Below, one piece after another: positions 11,244-23,002 of a stretch of DNA of 64,000 nucleotides. Under the pieces are notes generated by a model that saw only the letters and a list, made by a program, of their open reading frames with translations, made no database searches and was not told the origin of the DNA. Source of the stretch: Coprinellus micaceus (taxonomy: Eukaryota > Basidiomycota > Agaricomycetes > Agaricales > Psathyrellaceae); assembly GCA_951394405.1 (NCBI GenBank), contig OX596334.1, positions 2,294,001-2,358,000 of the forward strand, in the 5' to 3' direction. Position 1 is the stretch's first letter, and the number at the start of each line of letters is the position of its first letter. The position numbers were made by a program, and so were the translations under genes.

Positions 11244-11389
11244 GGACGAGGTCCGTGGGGAGCCTGCGCGCCATCATCACCGTACCTCGTATGAATAGCC
11301 CCAATCGATAGCAATCTCAGCGTTTCCCAACAATGCATACTGTAAGGAAATATATTGGTGTTCCCCAGAGTCGCACTCCCTGGCTACCC

Positions 11390-11821
11390 CTAGTTTCCGC
11401 AGATGCTGCTATAGCAGACCAACTTATCCTCGTAGCTTGTGGTCACGTTGATCGGCCCAGCGGGCACCAAACAGCCTCTTCTATCAGAATTGCTCCAACA
11501 ATTCCCTTGCACCACCCCATCCCCATGATTAACGTAGAACTCTCAGGACCCATTTGATCTTCTGTAAAAATCCAGCGTCGATGCTCCGCATAGGCCTGCA
11601 TTGACTTGGAAATAGTTCTGCAGCTGGTCTTGACCACTTGGAAGTTTCACGTTGGCCCCGCCTCCCCCTCCGGTGAAGCAATTGCAGCCATACTGGCTGG
11701 ACGGACATGCACGGTGGGCAGCATAAACTCCGGCATTGTACGCGTTTCTTCCGACGTGGAAGTTTCCACGGGCGCTTGATGCGAGGGCTGCAGCGAGAAG
11801 ACCTGAAGGCGCGAGCTTCAT
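11390..11821 (-). pseudogene. Small secreted Cys-rich protein, interrupted by an in-frame TGA
   Basis: Tandem paralogue of the gene at 12379-12852. It starts at 11821 with a signal peptide (MKLAPSGLLAAALASSARG) followed by NFHVGRNAYNAGVYAAHRACPS, CNCF and YFQVNAGLCG. At 11543-11545 an in-frame TGA stands where the paralogue has Arg (in DGSREFYV). Beyond it the same frame continues to match the paralogue (EFYVNHGDG, VVQGNCWSNSDRRGCLV, TSYEDKLVCYSSICG) to a TAG at 11390-11392. A single CGA to TGA change (C to T at a CpG) would explain the break. No GT-AG intron can remove the stop. Either it is a recent pseudogene or a truncated 92-aa product is made. Function unknown. Confidence 0.8.
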
Positions 11822-12378
11822 CTCGCGGAAACGCCTAGTCGGATGTACACAATCGGAGGATCAGTAAATCTACCTTAAGGTTGAAGGTGCCTTACTGGAA
11901 GAAATTTGCTCACAGAATAGCTGCGTATGTGAGAGCAGATGCGGAGATATAGCGGTCTGTGCTTTGGCTTCCGCCTCCCCCACCTTTATACATATGGAAC
12001 CCACCGTCACACCGCGGGATCTGTCAACACAGCTATGAATGTATTGGTCGATCAAGAAGTCCTACCGCTAAGTACAAAGAGACCCAAGAAAGGACACCAT
12101 CGACTCTCGGGAGCCGCGGTCCTGATGGACACGCTTGTACACCCAGCCCGAGGTTATTCCTGTTCCAGCAGCACAATTATAGGTCACGCTTTGCATTATA
12201 TCTCCTCATTTGCGTGTGGACGCTGGGCAGAGATTCTTCGTTCTACCTGAATTTTAGGGGGGGTCCTACTCGTGTTCCGGGTGATCGCAAAGGAGCTGCG
12301 GTAAATAAGCGCCCAGGTGCTATGTTCGGGCCGGCAACATCGCGAGATGCGTCAATGAGAAGCGAACAGCGCAATTTA
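11822..12378. other. Spacer between the two Cys-rich secreted protein genes
   Basis: No supportable gene. On the minus strand it should hold the promoter of the interrupted copy. TGGGCGCTTA occurs on the minus strand at 12306-12315. Confidence 0.45.
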
Positions 12379-12852
12379 CTAGGAAGCACTGGAGTGAAGC
12401 GGCGTTGATAGTTGTATGCACTGAGTACCACAAATGCTACTGTAGCACACCAATCTATCTTCGTAACTCAATGTTGCATTAAAGGGTGCACTCGTCACAA
12501 GGCAGCTCTGACGATCCGAGTTGCTATAGCAACTCCCTTGCACCTGTCCGTTCCCGTTATTTACGTAGAACTCCCGTGACCCATCTGGCCCCCTGTAAAA
12601 GTCCATTAACGGCATCCCACAAAGGCCCGACTGCACCTGGAAGTACGTCTGGAATTCCTGCTGTGGGTAGGGTAGCTCGACGACGTTCGATCCTCCAGCC
12701 CCACCCTTGAAGCAGTTGCAATTGTACTGATTAGAAGGACAAGCACGATGATTGGTGTATCCGGAAGGAATGCTGAGTTTGCCGACATGGAAGTTAGCTG
12801 ATACGCAGGATATGATGCAGAGCATCAGAGGAAGTAAAAGCGCTATCCTCAT
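12379..12852 (-). CDS. Small secreted Cys-rich protein of unknown function
   Basis: Single-exon gene of about 157 aa. The frame extends upstream, but the Met at 12852 gives a clean signal peptide (MRIALLLPLMLCIISCVSA) and is preferred. The mature N-terminus is NFHVGKLSIPSGYTNHRACP, followed by NQYNCNCFKGGAGG, FQTYFQVQSGLCG, DFYRGPDGSREFYV, a SCYSNSDRQSCLV loop and EDRLVCYSSICG. The Cys content suggests disulfide bonds. I do not recognise a named domain; similar NFHVG small secreted proteins occur in Agaricomycetes. The intact member of the tandem pair; secreted effector-like or wall-associated roles are only guesses. Confidence 0.82.
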   Translation of the reverse strand: MRIALLLPLMLCIISCVSANFHVGKLSIPSGYTNHRACPSNQYNCNCFKGGAGGSNVVELPYPQQEFQTYFQVQSGLCGMPLMDFYRGPDGSREFYVNNGNGQVQGSCYSNSDRQSCLVTSAPFNATLSYEDRLVCYSSICGTQCIQLSTPLHSSAS

Positions 12853-13449
12853 TTCTGTGCTCCGTGGCTGCAACCAAGTTAGTGCCATGCGAGCTACGTC
12901 ATGATCAACTGAGCGATCCACGTACTGTTTGAATCTGCTCGGAATCGGGTCTTGTCGTGTGGGACGCAGCGTGGGCAGTGATTGTCTCGGTATTGCCGAG
13001 GACCGCCCGAGAAGCGCAGGATGTGTTCCAGCGAAGGAAAGTGTAGGCGTCGCTCAGGCTGGTGTGCGAACCTCCGAGTGACCCAACTACATTATCAGAT
13101 TTAATGCCATGCGGTCCGCAAATCAGGTGAATTGGATAGTTCTCTTGTGTTCTCTTGGACGACCACCGCCAACGACATAAAGAATACGGGGTCGGGATGA
13201 AATGGAATGGGAGTGAAATACGTAAAATCTGAGCAGGGACCAATGAGCGGGTTGCTCTCCATTAATCACGCGAGTTCTGGGCGCTTATTGGTAGTCATTC
13301 TCCGATTCGTCGTGGGGCTTCGGGCATTTCCGCCAGTGGGAGGCCTCACATGAGAAAGAATGCATAAAGTGTGAATACTAGTACACGAGAAGGGGTGAGA
13401 GCGGATATATGTACGTAGGCCCATACTGCGCTGCTCCCATGCTCCCGGT
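12853..13449. other. Intergenic region
   Basis: Promoter side of the Cys-rich gene and 3' flank of the DUF2235 gene, both on the minus strand. A copy of TGGGCGCTTA is at 13278-13287. No gene seen. Confidence 0.45.
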
Positions 13450-15650
13450 TCACTCAACCCATTTCACCTTGGACATGTCTAGATTAGCCGCCTGCGGGGC
13501 ATACTTCTCCCCGTTCTCAAAGGTCGCATCCAAACGGGTCTTAACGCTCCTGTGGATCTTCACTCCCTGCGTACCCTGCCGGGGGATGATGCGCCCCCCA
13601 CCTAAATTCATGCCCCACGCCTGCGTCCACTCGTTGTTGCTCTTCTGGTATCGATGGCGCCTTGGAATAAGCTCACCCAACCACCAAGTTTTCGCAATCT
13701 CGAGTTGGTCGTACTTGGGTGAAAGGGCATCAAGAAGGTCATGCTCCTCCTCCGACAGTTTAGAAGAGGGATCGTCTTCGAGGCTGACGAAGTTGGCAGC
13801 CGTAAGATTGGAGGGTTGGGAGGGGGACATTTGTTCGATGAAGTTCGTTGGCTCCGGGGTTAGTGCAGGGGGGCGGGGTAAAACAACAGGGTAGATGGCC
13901 TCGGGAATCATTCCCAACCTTCGCAATTCGTCTGCCTTGAACATGATGCCGGTCTCGGACCTGAAGCATTCGCGGATCATCCAGCGGAGGGGAATGCGGG
14001 CGAGACTGTGCTTGGTGGCGTTGGAGACTGAGGGTACAGGTCAGCTAGGGGTCGGATTAAATTTCGTACGGGCGATGCTCACCTGATCCACCGCCGACAT
14101 CTGTCAAGATTGGGATTGTGAGACAACGAATCAGGACAGACCAAATGATCTACGTACCGCAGTGACAGCCAGCGAACCACACCTGCAACACGGGCGAGTG
14201 TGAGCGACACGAGTGTTGGCAAAAGAAGACCGCCTACCTCCTCAACATTGGTCTCATGTCGGATGGTGCTATACTGCGTTTCGTAGCGATGCATATGCCC
14301 TTTGTGATTGTTGCTGCCCTTTGCCTTCCGCTGCTGCGCTTTCTCGGCCTTGACTGCAGCCTCTTGGTCCGTGATACTGAGCAACTCCTCGTTGTGAGTT
14401 GGACGGTTCCACGTATTGGCCTTGAACTTGGCACGGCGTTCATCCAAAGCGATGGCATGCCTAAATGTTCGAACCATTGTATTGGACGTGGTGAAAGGGA
14501 GCCGGTGGGGAATGATTCCAACCGAGTTGACAGTATCCCTGGCGAAGAAGGCTTCAGCATGAACCGAAATGCAAAAGTGGGTTTCTTTACCAGACTCCGA
14601 GGAACTCGATATCGACATCAATGCAGAATGCCTTCTTGAAAGCGTTTGACTGTGCCCACCCGATTTCATCTGGCCGCGCGTACATTTTGTACGCGAAAGG
14701 GACTTGTTGGTGGTTGCAAGTGGGGAGTAGGCCGACCTTGTGCAGCATTCCCGCCAAGCTGCACAAATATTCAGGACGATTTCGAGATACAGCAAGACTA
14801 GCTTACCATCGTGCTGTGTACGCACCGCGCGAGAACCCTATGACGAGCGGATGAGATCACATTCAATATCACACCCAGAAAATACCGCCTACCGAAGATG
14901 CATATCTTGTCACCGGCGCGATCTGTGGGAGCGCTGAGTCTGAGGAATGTTGTCCGTAAGCAAAGGACGCACAGTTCTGCATAAGGAATTCGTAGCCGTC
15001 TGATGAAGGGTGAGTATCTGTCGGCGTCATGGAGAGGACCGCATACCTGTAATGTGAGTTTCAAGGTTCCAAGCCACGGCTTGATCGAGAACCTTCGCGA
15101 GGGAGAGATATGAGCTTGCTATATACATAGCGTGACGGACGTAACCGACCTCTGACGTCTTGGTCAAGATGTGATTCCCTCCGTACGTGCCAATCCCGGT
15201 CTAGGGTGCGTCGCTTGAACACGAAATAAGAATAAGGTCACGTTTGAGTGCCTACCTGGTAGTACACCATCTGACTCTCGGGGTCTCCCTTGCTCAAGGC
15301 GGTGAATAAGGCGACGACATTGGAGTTCTACTAAGGCATGAGCCGCATGTCATGAGTGGGAGGTCGAGATAAGTGCGTACGTCTCCGTCGAACCTGGACG
15401 TTGTGTTAGATATTGCATGCGTAAATCTATAAGAGAGGACGTACTGATCGCCGGTGCCGTCGAAGCACAAAACCAAGGTCCTTGCCTTATGTGTCGGAGG
15501 GACCACCGGGCTGGCCGGGTAAGACGACGAACTATTCTCCCGTTCACTTCGTTTAGGAGACTCGGCCGTAGTGGGTAAACCGTCGATGATCTGTGTTCCA
15601 AGTGTCACAGAAGAGGCGGTAGACTGTCTGTAGTCCTCAGTAGTTGACAT
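13450..15650 (-). CDS. DUF2235 (T6SS phospholipase effector Tle1-like) domain protein
   Basis: Predicted alpha/beta hydrolase-fold protein of the DUF2235 family. The start at 15650 (MSTTEDYRQST) is followed by a Ser-rich leader and the hallmark RTLVLCFDGTGDQ. An intron then gives FDGD, and a further intron leads to NSNVVALFTALSKGD and QMVYYQ, then TGIGTYGG. The nucleophile-elbow region CIFGFSRGAYTAR follows (joined across introns near 14890-14800), then LAGMLHKVGLLP, FLGVWDTVNSVG, FRHAIALDERRAKF, EEVWFAGCHCDVGGG, LARIPLRWMI and a C-terminal GGGRIIPR. About ten short exons. The GxSxG-like Ser, the Asp of WDTV and the His of CHCDVGGG match a catalytic triad arrangement. The family includes bacterial phospholipase effectors; fungal members are mostly uncharacterised, so the substrate is unknown. 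Confidence 0.88.
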
Positions 15651-16365
15651 GATCAAGTACAGTGGGTCGCCTGAGAGAGAGAGGAAGGAAGGATGAGGAT
15701 GAGGACGAGGACGAAACGTTGCCGGCGCCGCTGTACTTATAGGTCTCTCTTATTCGGCTTCCTAGGACATGCCCTTTTCATTTGAGGCGGTCACCTGTTT
15801 CATAGACCCTCTCTGATGCCCCGATGACGGACAGAATGTAGAAAGATGGGCCAAAGGTAGCAATGGCACCTGGAAACTCTTAGCCCCGGCTTCCATATCC
15901 TCTGTAGTGCCCGGTTCAGCGACGCTTCCGATTAGGTGACGCATGACCAGCGAATGAAGGGAATTCCGAAAGTAAGGTCAGGAAGAGATCATGGTATTCA
16001 TCGAAGACGCGGTAACATTCGGTCTCCGATTTCTGTTGAAGCTAATCTGAATGAGTGCGGCGGGGATAGGGCGAGGGGCTCGAGCTGACCCTGGTCCGAC
16101 CATTTGCAGGGCCCAGGGGTGGGCAGAAATCGCTCGAAACAACGGCAGAGTCGGTGAAGGGTGACGAGAGGGATGAATGATGGGTGTTGAAGACAAGCGA
16201 GCTGCCAGCGGGAGTGGGGATCGATGCCGGCTTGGCAGATGTTTGGCGGCGACCTGTGATCGTACTTCCGGGATTTCCCGAACGGGCGCTTAATCTCCGG
16301 ACGCCGCTTCGGGCTCGATTTCTGTTGGGGTCATCGATCAAAGTCTCGTTGGCGCATAAAACAGT
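15651..16365. other. Intergenic region
   Basis: It separates two minus-strand genes. A 99-codon minus frame at 16042-16341 is Ser/Pro/Arg-rich without domains and is not supported. CGGGCGCTTA, a one-base variant of the recurrent motif, is at 16283-16292. Confidence 0.4.
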
Positions 16366-18712
16366 CTATATAGCGTATTTAAAATCCGGATGCTTGTCCC
16401 CAAGGTCGATCCACGCCCTTTTGCCACCATCTGGCTCCTTCTCCGTCGCGTATGGTGCGAGGATCTCGTTTCGCAGACGCTGCTTACGCTTGTTCTGCCA
16501 GTTGAGGTATAGCATGTTGATCCCCGTGAAGGCCACAGAGAGACATAGGCTATGGGATGGGAGACACGATTCCGTTAGAGTGCCACAGAACACGGGGTAG
16601 ATTGACTACTCACAAAAGCAACATCGTGATGGCGGTTTTGGTGAATTTGGGGCCTTCTTTAGTCGGGAAGCACCATGTGCTCAGAATTCCGCCCTGGTCG
16701 GCAAATTAATTACATTGATGTGTCTCTAAGAAAGCATACAGAAACTCACCGCGTTGGTCCCAGTGAATGCGATGGCAATACTCGACGCCCTCCGATAATA
16801 TGGCTCCGAATTGTTGGCGATCCAAGCACACGAGACGGGGGACGCAGCGTATATGCCTGGAACCATAAGGTACAGCGCACCATACAACGCGTACTTGCTA
16901 CTCAAACCTGCGTAAACCAAGTGAGCAGTCGACTGTGTCAGGGTTTGCGAGAAGGCAGACGTACCGAGGAACATTGCCCAGCCAATGACAGAAACCAAGC
17001 AAAGGACGATCAAGGGGACGCCCCTGGTGTGGCACCTGTCCGAACACCACGCTGCGATGAGAGACACTGAAAGGCACACAGTACCATGGTAGTCAGCAGG
17101 TGCCAAGAGAGTCGAAATACTTTCAGAGAGAGCGAACGTACCGGCAAAGCTCACAGCGAACGGCCCGACGCTGAGCAACTGACTGTTGAAAGGACTAAAG
17201 CCAAGCTGCCTCACTATGGAAGGTAAGAAGAGAGCAAGCCCGTATAGTACTGTTCCTCCCATAAAGCATGTGAAGAACATGATGATGACTTGGGGTGAAA
17301 GCAGAGATCGTAATATTTCCTTCGGCGTGAACTTGTCCTTGGTGTTGATTGCTGGACGGTCGCGCTCAAATCGCCGTGTGAGAGCACTAGGATGGGTGTT
17401 CAATGACTTTATAACAGGTGTGCCTCGTATCGAATCAGCTCAGCGACGCACTTTTTCTCCTCTTGTGTAAGCCAGAACGCTTGTTGGAGTGTACGGGGCA
17501 CCAGCCAGAACGATGCGATACCGACGACAACGGTAAATAGACCTTCCTGAAGCTCATATGAGACCACAATGCCATAAGAGGTAAGTGGGGACGCACCAAA
17601 ATGAAAATCCACGCCCAGCCGCTCTTCCCACCCTTCCCATCCATGTTCGAAATTGCTGCAGCAAGCAAACCGGAGAAGGCTCCCGAAAGCTGTACACAAG
17701 GCGCGATGTTAGAACGAAATGTGATATCAGTCGGAACCGAGGGCACTCACCGACGCAGCCGAGAAGAAGTATGAGATTCTAGGTTCGAAGATAGCGTAGG
17801 GTATAGCAGACAAGGCGAGCGTCAGCGACCGATGGATATAGAAAGGAAGAGATGTACCTGAGGGAAAGATCTCGTCTCGTATAAAACCCTTCAGAGAGGT
17901 ACAGTACGATTCCGGAGAACATAGGGCCTTCCAACAACCCAAGAAGAAATCTTACGGCTAGAAGTCCTTCGTACGATGATACGAATCCTACGGTGAAAAA
18001 TATCGTCAATGGCCGGCTCCTCCAAATACATTTAATCGGAGGTATCCCCCACCTTGAAATGTAACTACGAGGCCCCAGGCGGTTAATATTGTAGGCATGA
18101 GGATATTGGGGCCGACTTTGCGGAGGATGAGGTTCGCTGGGAGTTCGGCGCAGATGTAGGGCCTATATGCGATTTGCAGGGGTGGGTTAGAAGGGTGAGA
18201 TGAGGTCTTCAGTGACAATACGAGAGCCGGCTCGTACACATAAAGAATGGTGACGCAAATCTGATACTGGTGATCCGTCAGTTGAAGCGCAGTCTGAAGT
18301 CCTGCGACACGGGCGTTTCCTAGCGGGACGAGGGGTACCGGTAAGTGCTAGTCGGCACATTGTACTGGAGGCGAATCGTTGAGCGAGACGCACCGATGTT
18401 GGCTCGATCCTGTCCACCGTAGTCAGGTGTTCAATCATGATGCCCCCGGGTCGCCGAAACCGAGCAGCAGCAACTCACCAAGAAGGACAACAGGTAGAAC
18501 ATAGTCATGACGGGAAGCACCGTCAGATCCAACTTGACCCTAGCCCTCCTCTCCAGTTCCATGTCTTCAGGCGAGGGTCCCGCAACGACCCCGGGACGGC
18601 CCCCAACCACATCGTCCGGCTCTGCCTTCCAGCCCTTCGTGCCGGTATCGATGTCCAACTCGTCTGGTGCCTTCAAGCTGTGGGAATCAGAAGCGGCGGA
18701 GGGGGTCAACAT
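16366..18712 (-). CDS. MFS transporter, anion:cation symporter (Dal5/allantoate permease-like)
   Basis: Plasma-membrane permease split into about 11 short exons. The start at 18712 (MLTPSAASDSHS) opens an acidic cytosolic N-terminus leading to KLDLTVLPVMTMFYLLSFL, the first helix. The next exons give DRANIGNARVAGLQTAL (the family DRxNIGNA motif), ELPANLILRKVGPN, VSSYEGLLAVRFLLGLLEG and a GPMFSGIVLYLSEGFYTRRD loop. Further helices include GAFSGLLAAAI, FTVVVGIASFWLVP, MFFTCFMGGTVLYGLALFLP and YLMVPGIYAASPVSCAWIAN. The ending is NKRKQRLRNEI then DKHPDFKYAI, typical of Dal5-type permeases. The likely substrate is an organic anion such as allantoate, nicotinate or a related acid; this cannot be fixed from sequence. 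No break was seen. Confidence 0.9.
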
Positions 18713-21005
18713 GGTCAATGGTGGTGGAAGAAGTCAGGTCCCACTTCTGTACGTATAAACCTGCAGAATCGAATTTAGGGTCAGGGAACGTGGTTAGATG
18801 ACGAGTACGCCGGATTCGGTGTTCGGGCGACGTCAAGGACTTAGAGAAGGCCGAGGACGTCAACGATCACGCATGCAGGGGAAAGCAGATGGCCGGTGGC
18901 TGGCAGGTGCAGCGTAATCTGTGACTGCGGTGCGGGGTATAAGATGCCAGAGAGTGGGGACTCGCACGGAGCCTTCAATGCGAATCGACTCCGTTTCGTA
19001 GGGACGAACAGTCGTGGTTTCATCGGCCAAGTTGGCCACTGATCCTGCTGAGTTGGACAGCAACAAAGGGGAGAGGGTTAGCGAGGGTCCGGGAGAAGTC
19101 AAGCCACGATGTCAAAAATGCTTTCTCAATAGGTACAGTGGCACTTATATCCGGCGCACGTAGGTGCACCCGCGGGAGTTTGTTTCCTACCAGCAAAGGT
19201 GCTGTGGACACATTTACTGCAGAGCCCGTGCGCTCACGCTGGTCTTACAACAAAAAAAATTGTCGAGAGTACCTTATCGCAGCACGTCCTGTGGATTGCA
19301 AGTCTGCTCTTCTGATCTCAAGGCGAAGAAGAGCATCCAGATGCGTAAAGACCTCCTCATCGGCCCCTGTACGAGTTCAGTGCAGCATGGCCGCGGGCAA
19401 CCCCCACAGATAACAAGCCCTGTGCCGTTATTCATTTGCTCGGTGAGTGAGTAAATTCCACCAGGATCCATGGGGCTCGAGGTTGATTGACATCTTGCTA
19501 TGCGGAGAGGGAGAAACGCATGGCGAGAGCATACAGGGCACGCCAAGCCTTGGTAGTGCGAGATTATGTCGAAAAGTTGAGCCTGGGCGCCGGTCGCATG
19601 GTTGTAGCGAGGGAAGTAAAGATGGGTCCCCACAAGCCTCCCAAGACACCGAAGGTAGCGGCGAGAGGAGTAGGTCTCGAAGTCGCAATCTCGAGAGACA
19701 GACTTGGCGAGGGCAGTAACTATCGATGACAAGAATAGAACAGGCCGTCGATCACTGCATTGAAAAGAAATGCCAAGGCATTTCGGCCTTCAGGCGACGC
19801 CTATGAAGGTCGTACCATCCTGGGCATGGCGTGGGTGGATGAGAGAGCTCGCGAGTTGCAGCCCATTCCGTACGGATGTCGTGGTGTTGGTGGTTGGAGG
19901 ATGAGGTGTGCTGTGAGAAAATTGGGCGGCACGCTTCGGCACCGCGCAAAATTTCGCATGGGCTGATAGCCTTCTGCTCACTCCCAACTCTTCCCCGACT
20001 CCAACGCCATCTTCCGCCTTCAACGACAAGGTTTCTTCGCCTCAATTCAGGGAAGCAGCTACTTCAAACCTACAAAGTACATCTGACCAGGGCCAGGAAA
20101 GGCGTATCATACCGCTAAGAGGTTCAATCCGAACCCACGTTAATTCGCCGAGCAGACCTGTCCAATCGGGATACGATGCGTTGTTTATGTGCCTACGATG
20201 GGACAATTTGTATCTGGTTGCGTGTTTCTTGGGTTACTAGCTCCCAGAACGTACTCCTTCACCAACATTATCCAATCCAGCACCGGATTGACACCTAGCC
20301 CGAGGATGGGCGCTCGCACTCATGGAACTGTATAAGCTTCATCCTCAGAAGGGCCCCCTTCGCCTACGTTAAGCTACTCTTGGGCTATTTCGACGGCCTC
20401 TGGTTTCGCCACCAAGTTCCCCCTTCTATGATGAAGAATGTTCGAAAATAGTCCCAGAGGTTCGAGTCGCCAGTGCTCAGGACGACGGTCCGTGGTCAAG
20501 AAGTAACAGACAAGCAAAACCGAGCGTCGGGCGAGGCTACAACGACCATCCCTTCCATACCAACGACTGAACCTCCCTAAACCTCCATTGCCACGCTTTA
20601 TGGCGCCCCGTTATCAAGCAGCAGTCCCGGGGACCTCGATATCCGGTACTATACATAGCAGCAAACCCGTCGCTTCGAGCCCACCGCTTGGACCCCTGTT
20701 CTTCTCTCTACTAGGCTACCTAGCACACTTCCACACGACTTCCCATTCGCCTCAAAACGGGTTCAAGAAGCAGTCATGGTCTTCTATATTGTTTATCCTG
20801 AACCTCGGGGTATCAGCCTTGGACAGGACGAATTCCGGACCTTCCTCAGTCTCTGATATCTCTTGCTCCTCTCGCGCCGCCTTAACGTACTTCGATGAAA
20901 GCTTCTTAAGTTGCTTGGGTGGAACCGATAGGCCCGGGAGGCATTTCCTCTCGACGAGCGCGTGACCAGAAGTTCTCCGTCCCCATCCCCGCGATAACCC
21001 ACGAC
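18713..21005. other. Intergenic region with no supportable gene
   Basis: About 2.3 kb between divergent genes. A 152-codon minus frame (19274-19732) and a 90-codon minus frame (20752-21021, containing PPKQLKKLSSKYVKAAREE) are the only noticeable ones. Neither has a recognised domain or a splice partner, and the latter overlaps the DUF1996 promoter. Confidence 0.4.
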
Positions 21006-21013
21006 TATAAATA
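21006..21013 (+). promoter_or_regulatory. TATA box of DUF1996 gene A
   Basis: TATAAATA, 70-77 nt upstream of the ATG at 21083, followed by a pyrimidine-rich leader. Confidence 0.65.
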
Positions 21014-21082
21014 TCTCTCACAAATCTCTTTATTTCACTGCCCTCTCCCTATTCATCTTTCCGGGGACCTGCTCGTGCGACG

Positions 21083-22828
21083 ATGAACTGGAAGCAGCTC
21101 GCTACGGTGGTTACGGTCGGCCTGTCGGCGGCATGGCAAGCTCAGGCTATGATTCGCTTTGGATGTTCTCAGCTGGTAACTCAAAGATTCGACCCGTGAG
21201 TCGTTAAAGCGCTGTCCGTACCCGAACGTTATGCTCACCTGTAGTAGCTTGGTCACACCTGGTCAAGTCTCTCCTCATCTCCACCAAATCATTGGCGGGG
21301 TAAGTGGCCTCCGAGATCTTGGCATATTGCGTTATCTGACACACTTCTCCACAGAACGCGTATGTATCTCGCAGTATGTCAATGGCCTGGGTCTTCTATA
21401 TTCACCTGCATGGTTTTACAGGTTCAACCTTACCATGGACACCAGCCTTGACCTTCCTGAGCTCTCCACATGTACGACTTGCCGGTTCAAGGAAGATTTC
21501 TCGAACTACTGGACTGCCGTCATGTACTTCAAGCATCCCAACGGGAGCTACTTCCGAGTAAGCCTATCAGGCAACTGCGATTCCAGTGCATGCTCTCAAA
21601 TCAACGCCTAGGTCCCCCAATCCGCAAACCATTACACCGGAGAGCCCGACGGCGGAATGACCATCTACTACATTCAGCCACCCACCAACGAGAAGGTGAC
21701 GGCCTTCCCCAAGGTATGCGCTCTCCAACTCACTACTGAAACATCCCTGTGTAGCACGACTGACACGACGTTTTATAGGGCTTCCGGATGATTGTTGGGG
21801 ATCCTATGCTACGATCCTCCAGAAAGAGCCTCGACCCTACGAGCGCAGAGGCTTGGGCTCTGTCGTTCAGGTGCTGGGAGACCGAAGGCTTTTTCGACCC
21901 GTCAAACTCTTACCCTCCCGGGGCTGGCAAATACGATGCTGTCCACCTCCCGAATAAGTTCTGCGCTGGCGGTATTCGCGCCAACATCTTCTTCCCTTCG
22001 TAAGTGGCTTCCACTCGGTACCTTGTTCAACATGAGGTGACCGAGATGCTCTCGTGTAGATGCTGGAATGGGAAGGATATCGACACTCCGGATCACCACG
22101 TGCGTACTTGTCTCCTCAACTACATCCATTTGTTCTGAGGCTGAAACCGTGTTGTAGTCGCACGTCGCCTTCCACGAAGGTACGGTTAACCCCAACATCG
22201 GTATCATCTTGATGAACGGCAAGTGTCCCGCAAGCCACCCGGTTCGACTCCCCTTGCTCTTCTACGAGACCTTCTGGGACACCAGAGGCTTCAAGGATAT
22301 GTGGCCCACGGACGGCAGCCAGCCCCTCGTTCTCAGTCAAGGAGACCCGTGCGTGCTTTGTCTTGATGCTCACCTTATTGCGAGTGGGTGCTGACGCCTC
22401 GGTACTCCAATAGGACCGGGTATGGGCAACATGGAGACTACGTTTTCGGATGGGAAGGTGACTCCCTCCAGCGCGCGATGGATAACTGCTACGATGGGTT
22501 CGGATGGCCGGAGGCATGCCCTGACCTCACCATCCAGACCGACGAGGAGATCAACGCGTGCCGGCAGCCACCTCAGGTAGATGAGACCGTCGAGGGGGGT
22601 AAGTGATCACGGCCGGTTGATACCTCACTAGGAACGTTGCTGACCATCCCTTGGCCAGAATTCATCGACGCCCTTCCCGGGTGCAACCCCGTCCAGGACG
22701 GGCCTGGGTATGCGACCATGGTGCCAACCTGCACCGCTGTGTCTACTACGGGCATCGCCGCTGCCACCCCCGCTGCGAAGATCCCGCCTTCGAGGATTCG
22801 ACGTGCAAGCGTCACTCCAGCGGCCTAA
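21083..22828 (+). CDS. DUF1996 secreted protein A
   Basis: Secreted protein of unknown function. The start at 21083 gives a signal peptide ([20 protein letters not shown]). Inferred exons begin 21083-21195, 21248-21299, a 5-nt microexon 21355-21359, 21422-21557, 21612-21713 and 21779-21999, and continue to the stop at 22828. Domain landmarks: [158 protein letters not shown] and LQRAMDNC, all typical of DUF1996. A variable C-terminal tail ([16 protein letters not shown]) follows [11 protein letters not shown]. Similar to two tandem paralogues at 49.9-53.8 kb. The fungal family is often induced in secretomes, but no activity is established. Confidence 0.92.
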
Positions 22829-23002
22829 TCTCGAGGATGAGAGTTTGCACTCAGAAGATTTTGTATCATCTACCTACGCCAACACACTGTAGTCAACCAA
22901 ATTCATTTCAAGGCGGAAGCTCGAGTAAGACTAATAGTACAATTGGTGGTACATTAACGTTGAAATGGAAGGGTTATTCGGATCTGTGCTTGGTCATGTC
23001 AT

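Noticed and set aside
19274..19732. 152-codon minus-strand frame with several Cys
   Set aside because: No recognisable domain, no signal peptide, overlapping frames on both strands; length is possible by chance in a 2.3-kb gap.
20100..20480. GGTTCAATCC and GGTTCGAGTC, resembling tRNA B boxes
   Set aside because: No A box at the right spacing and no cloverleaf could be drawn.
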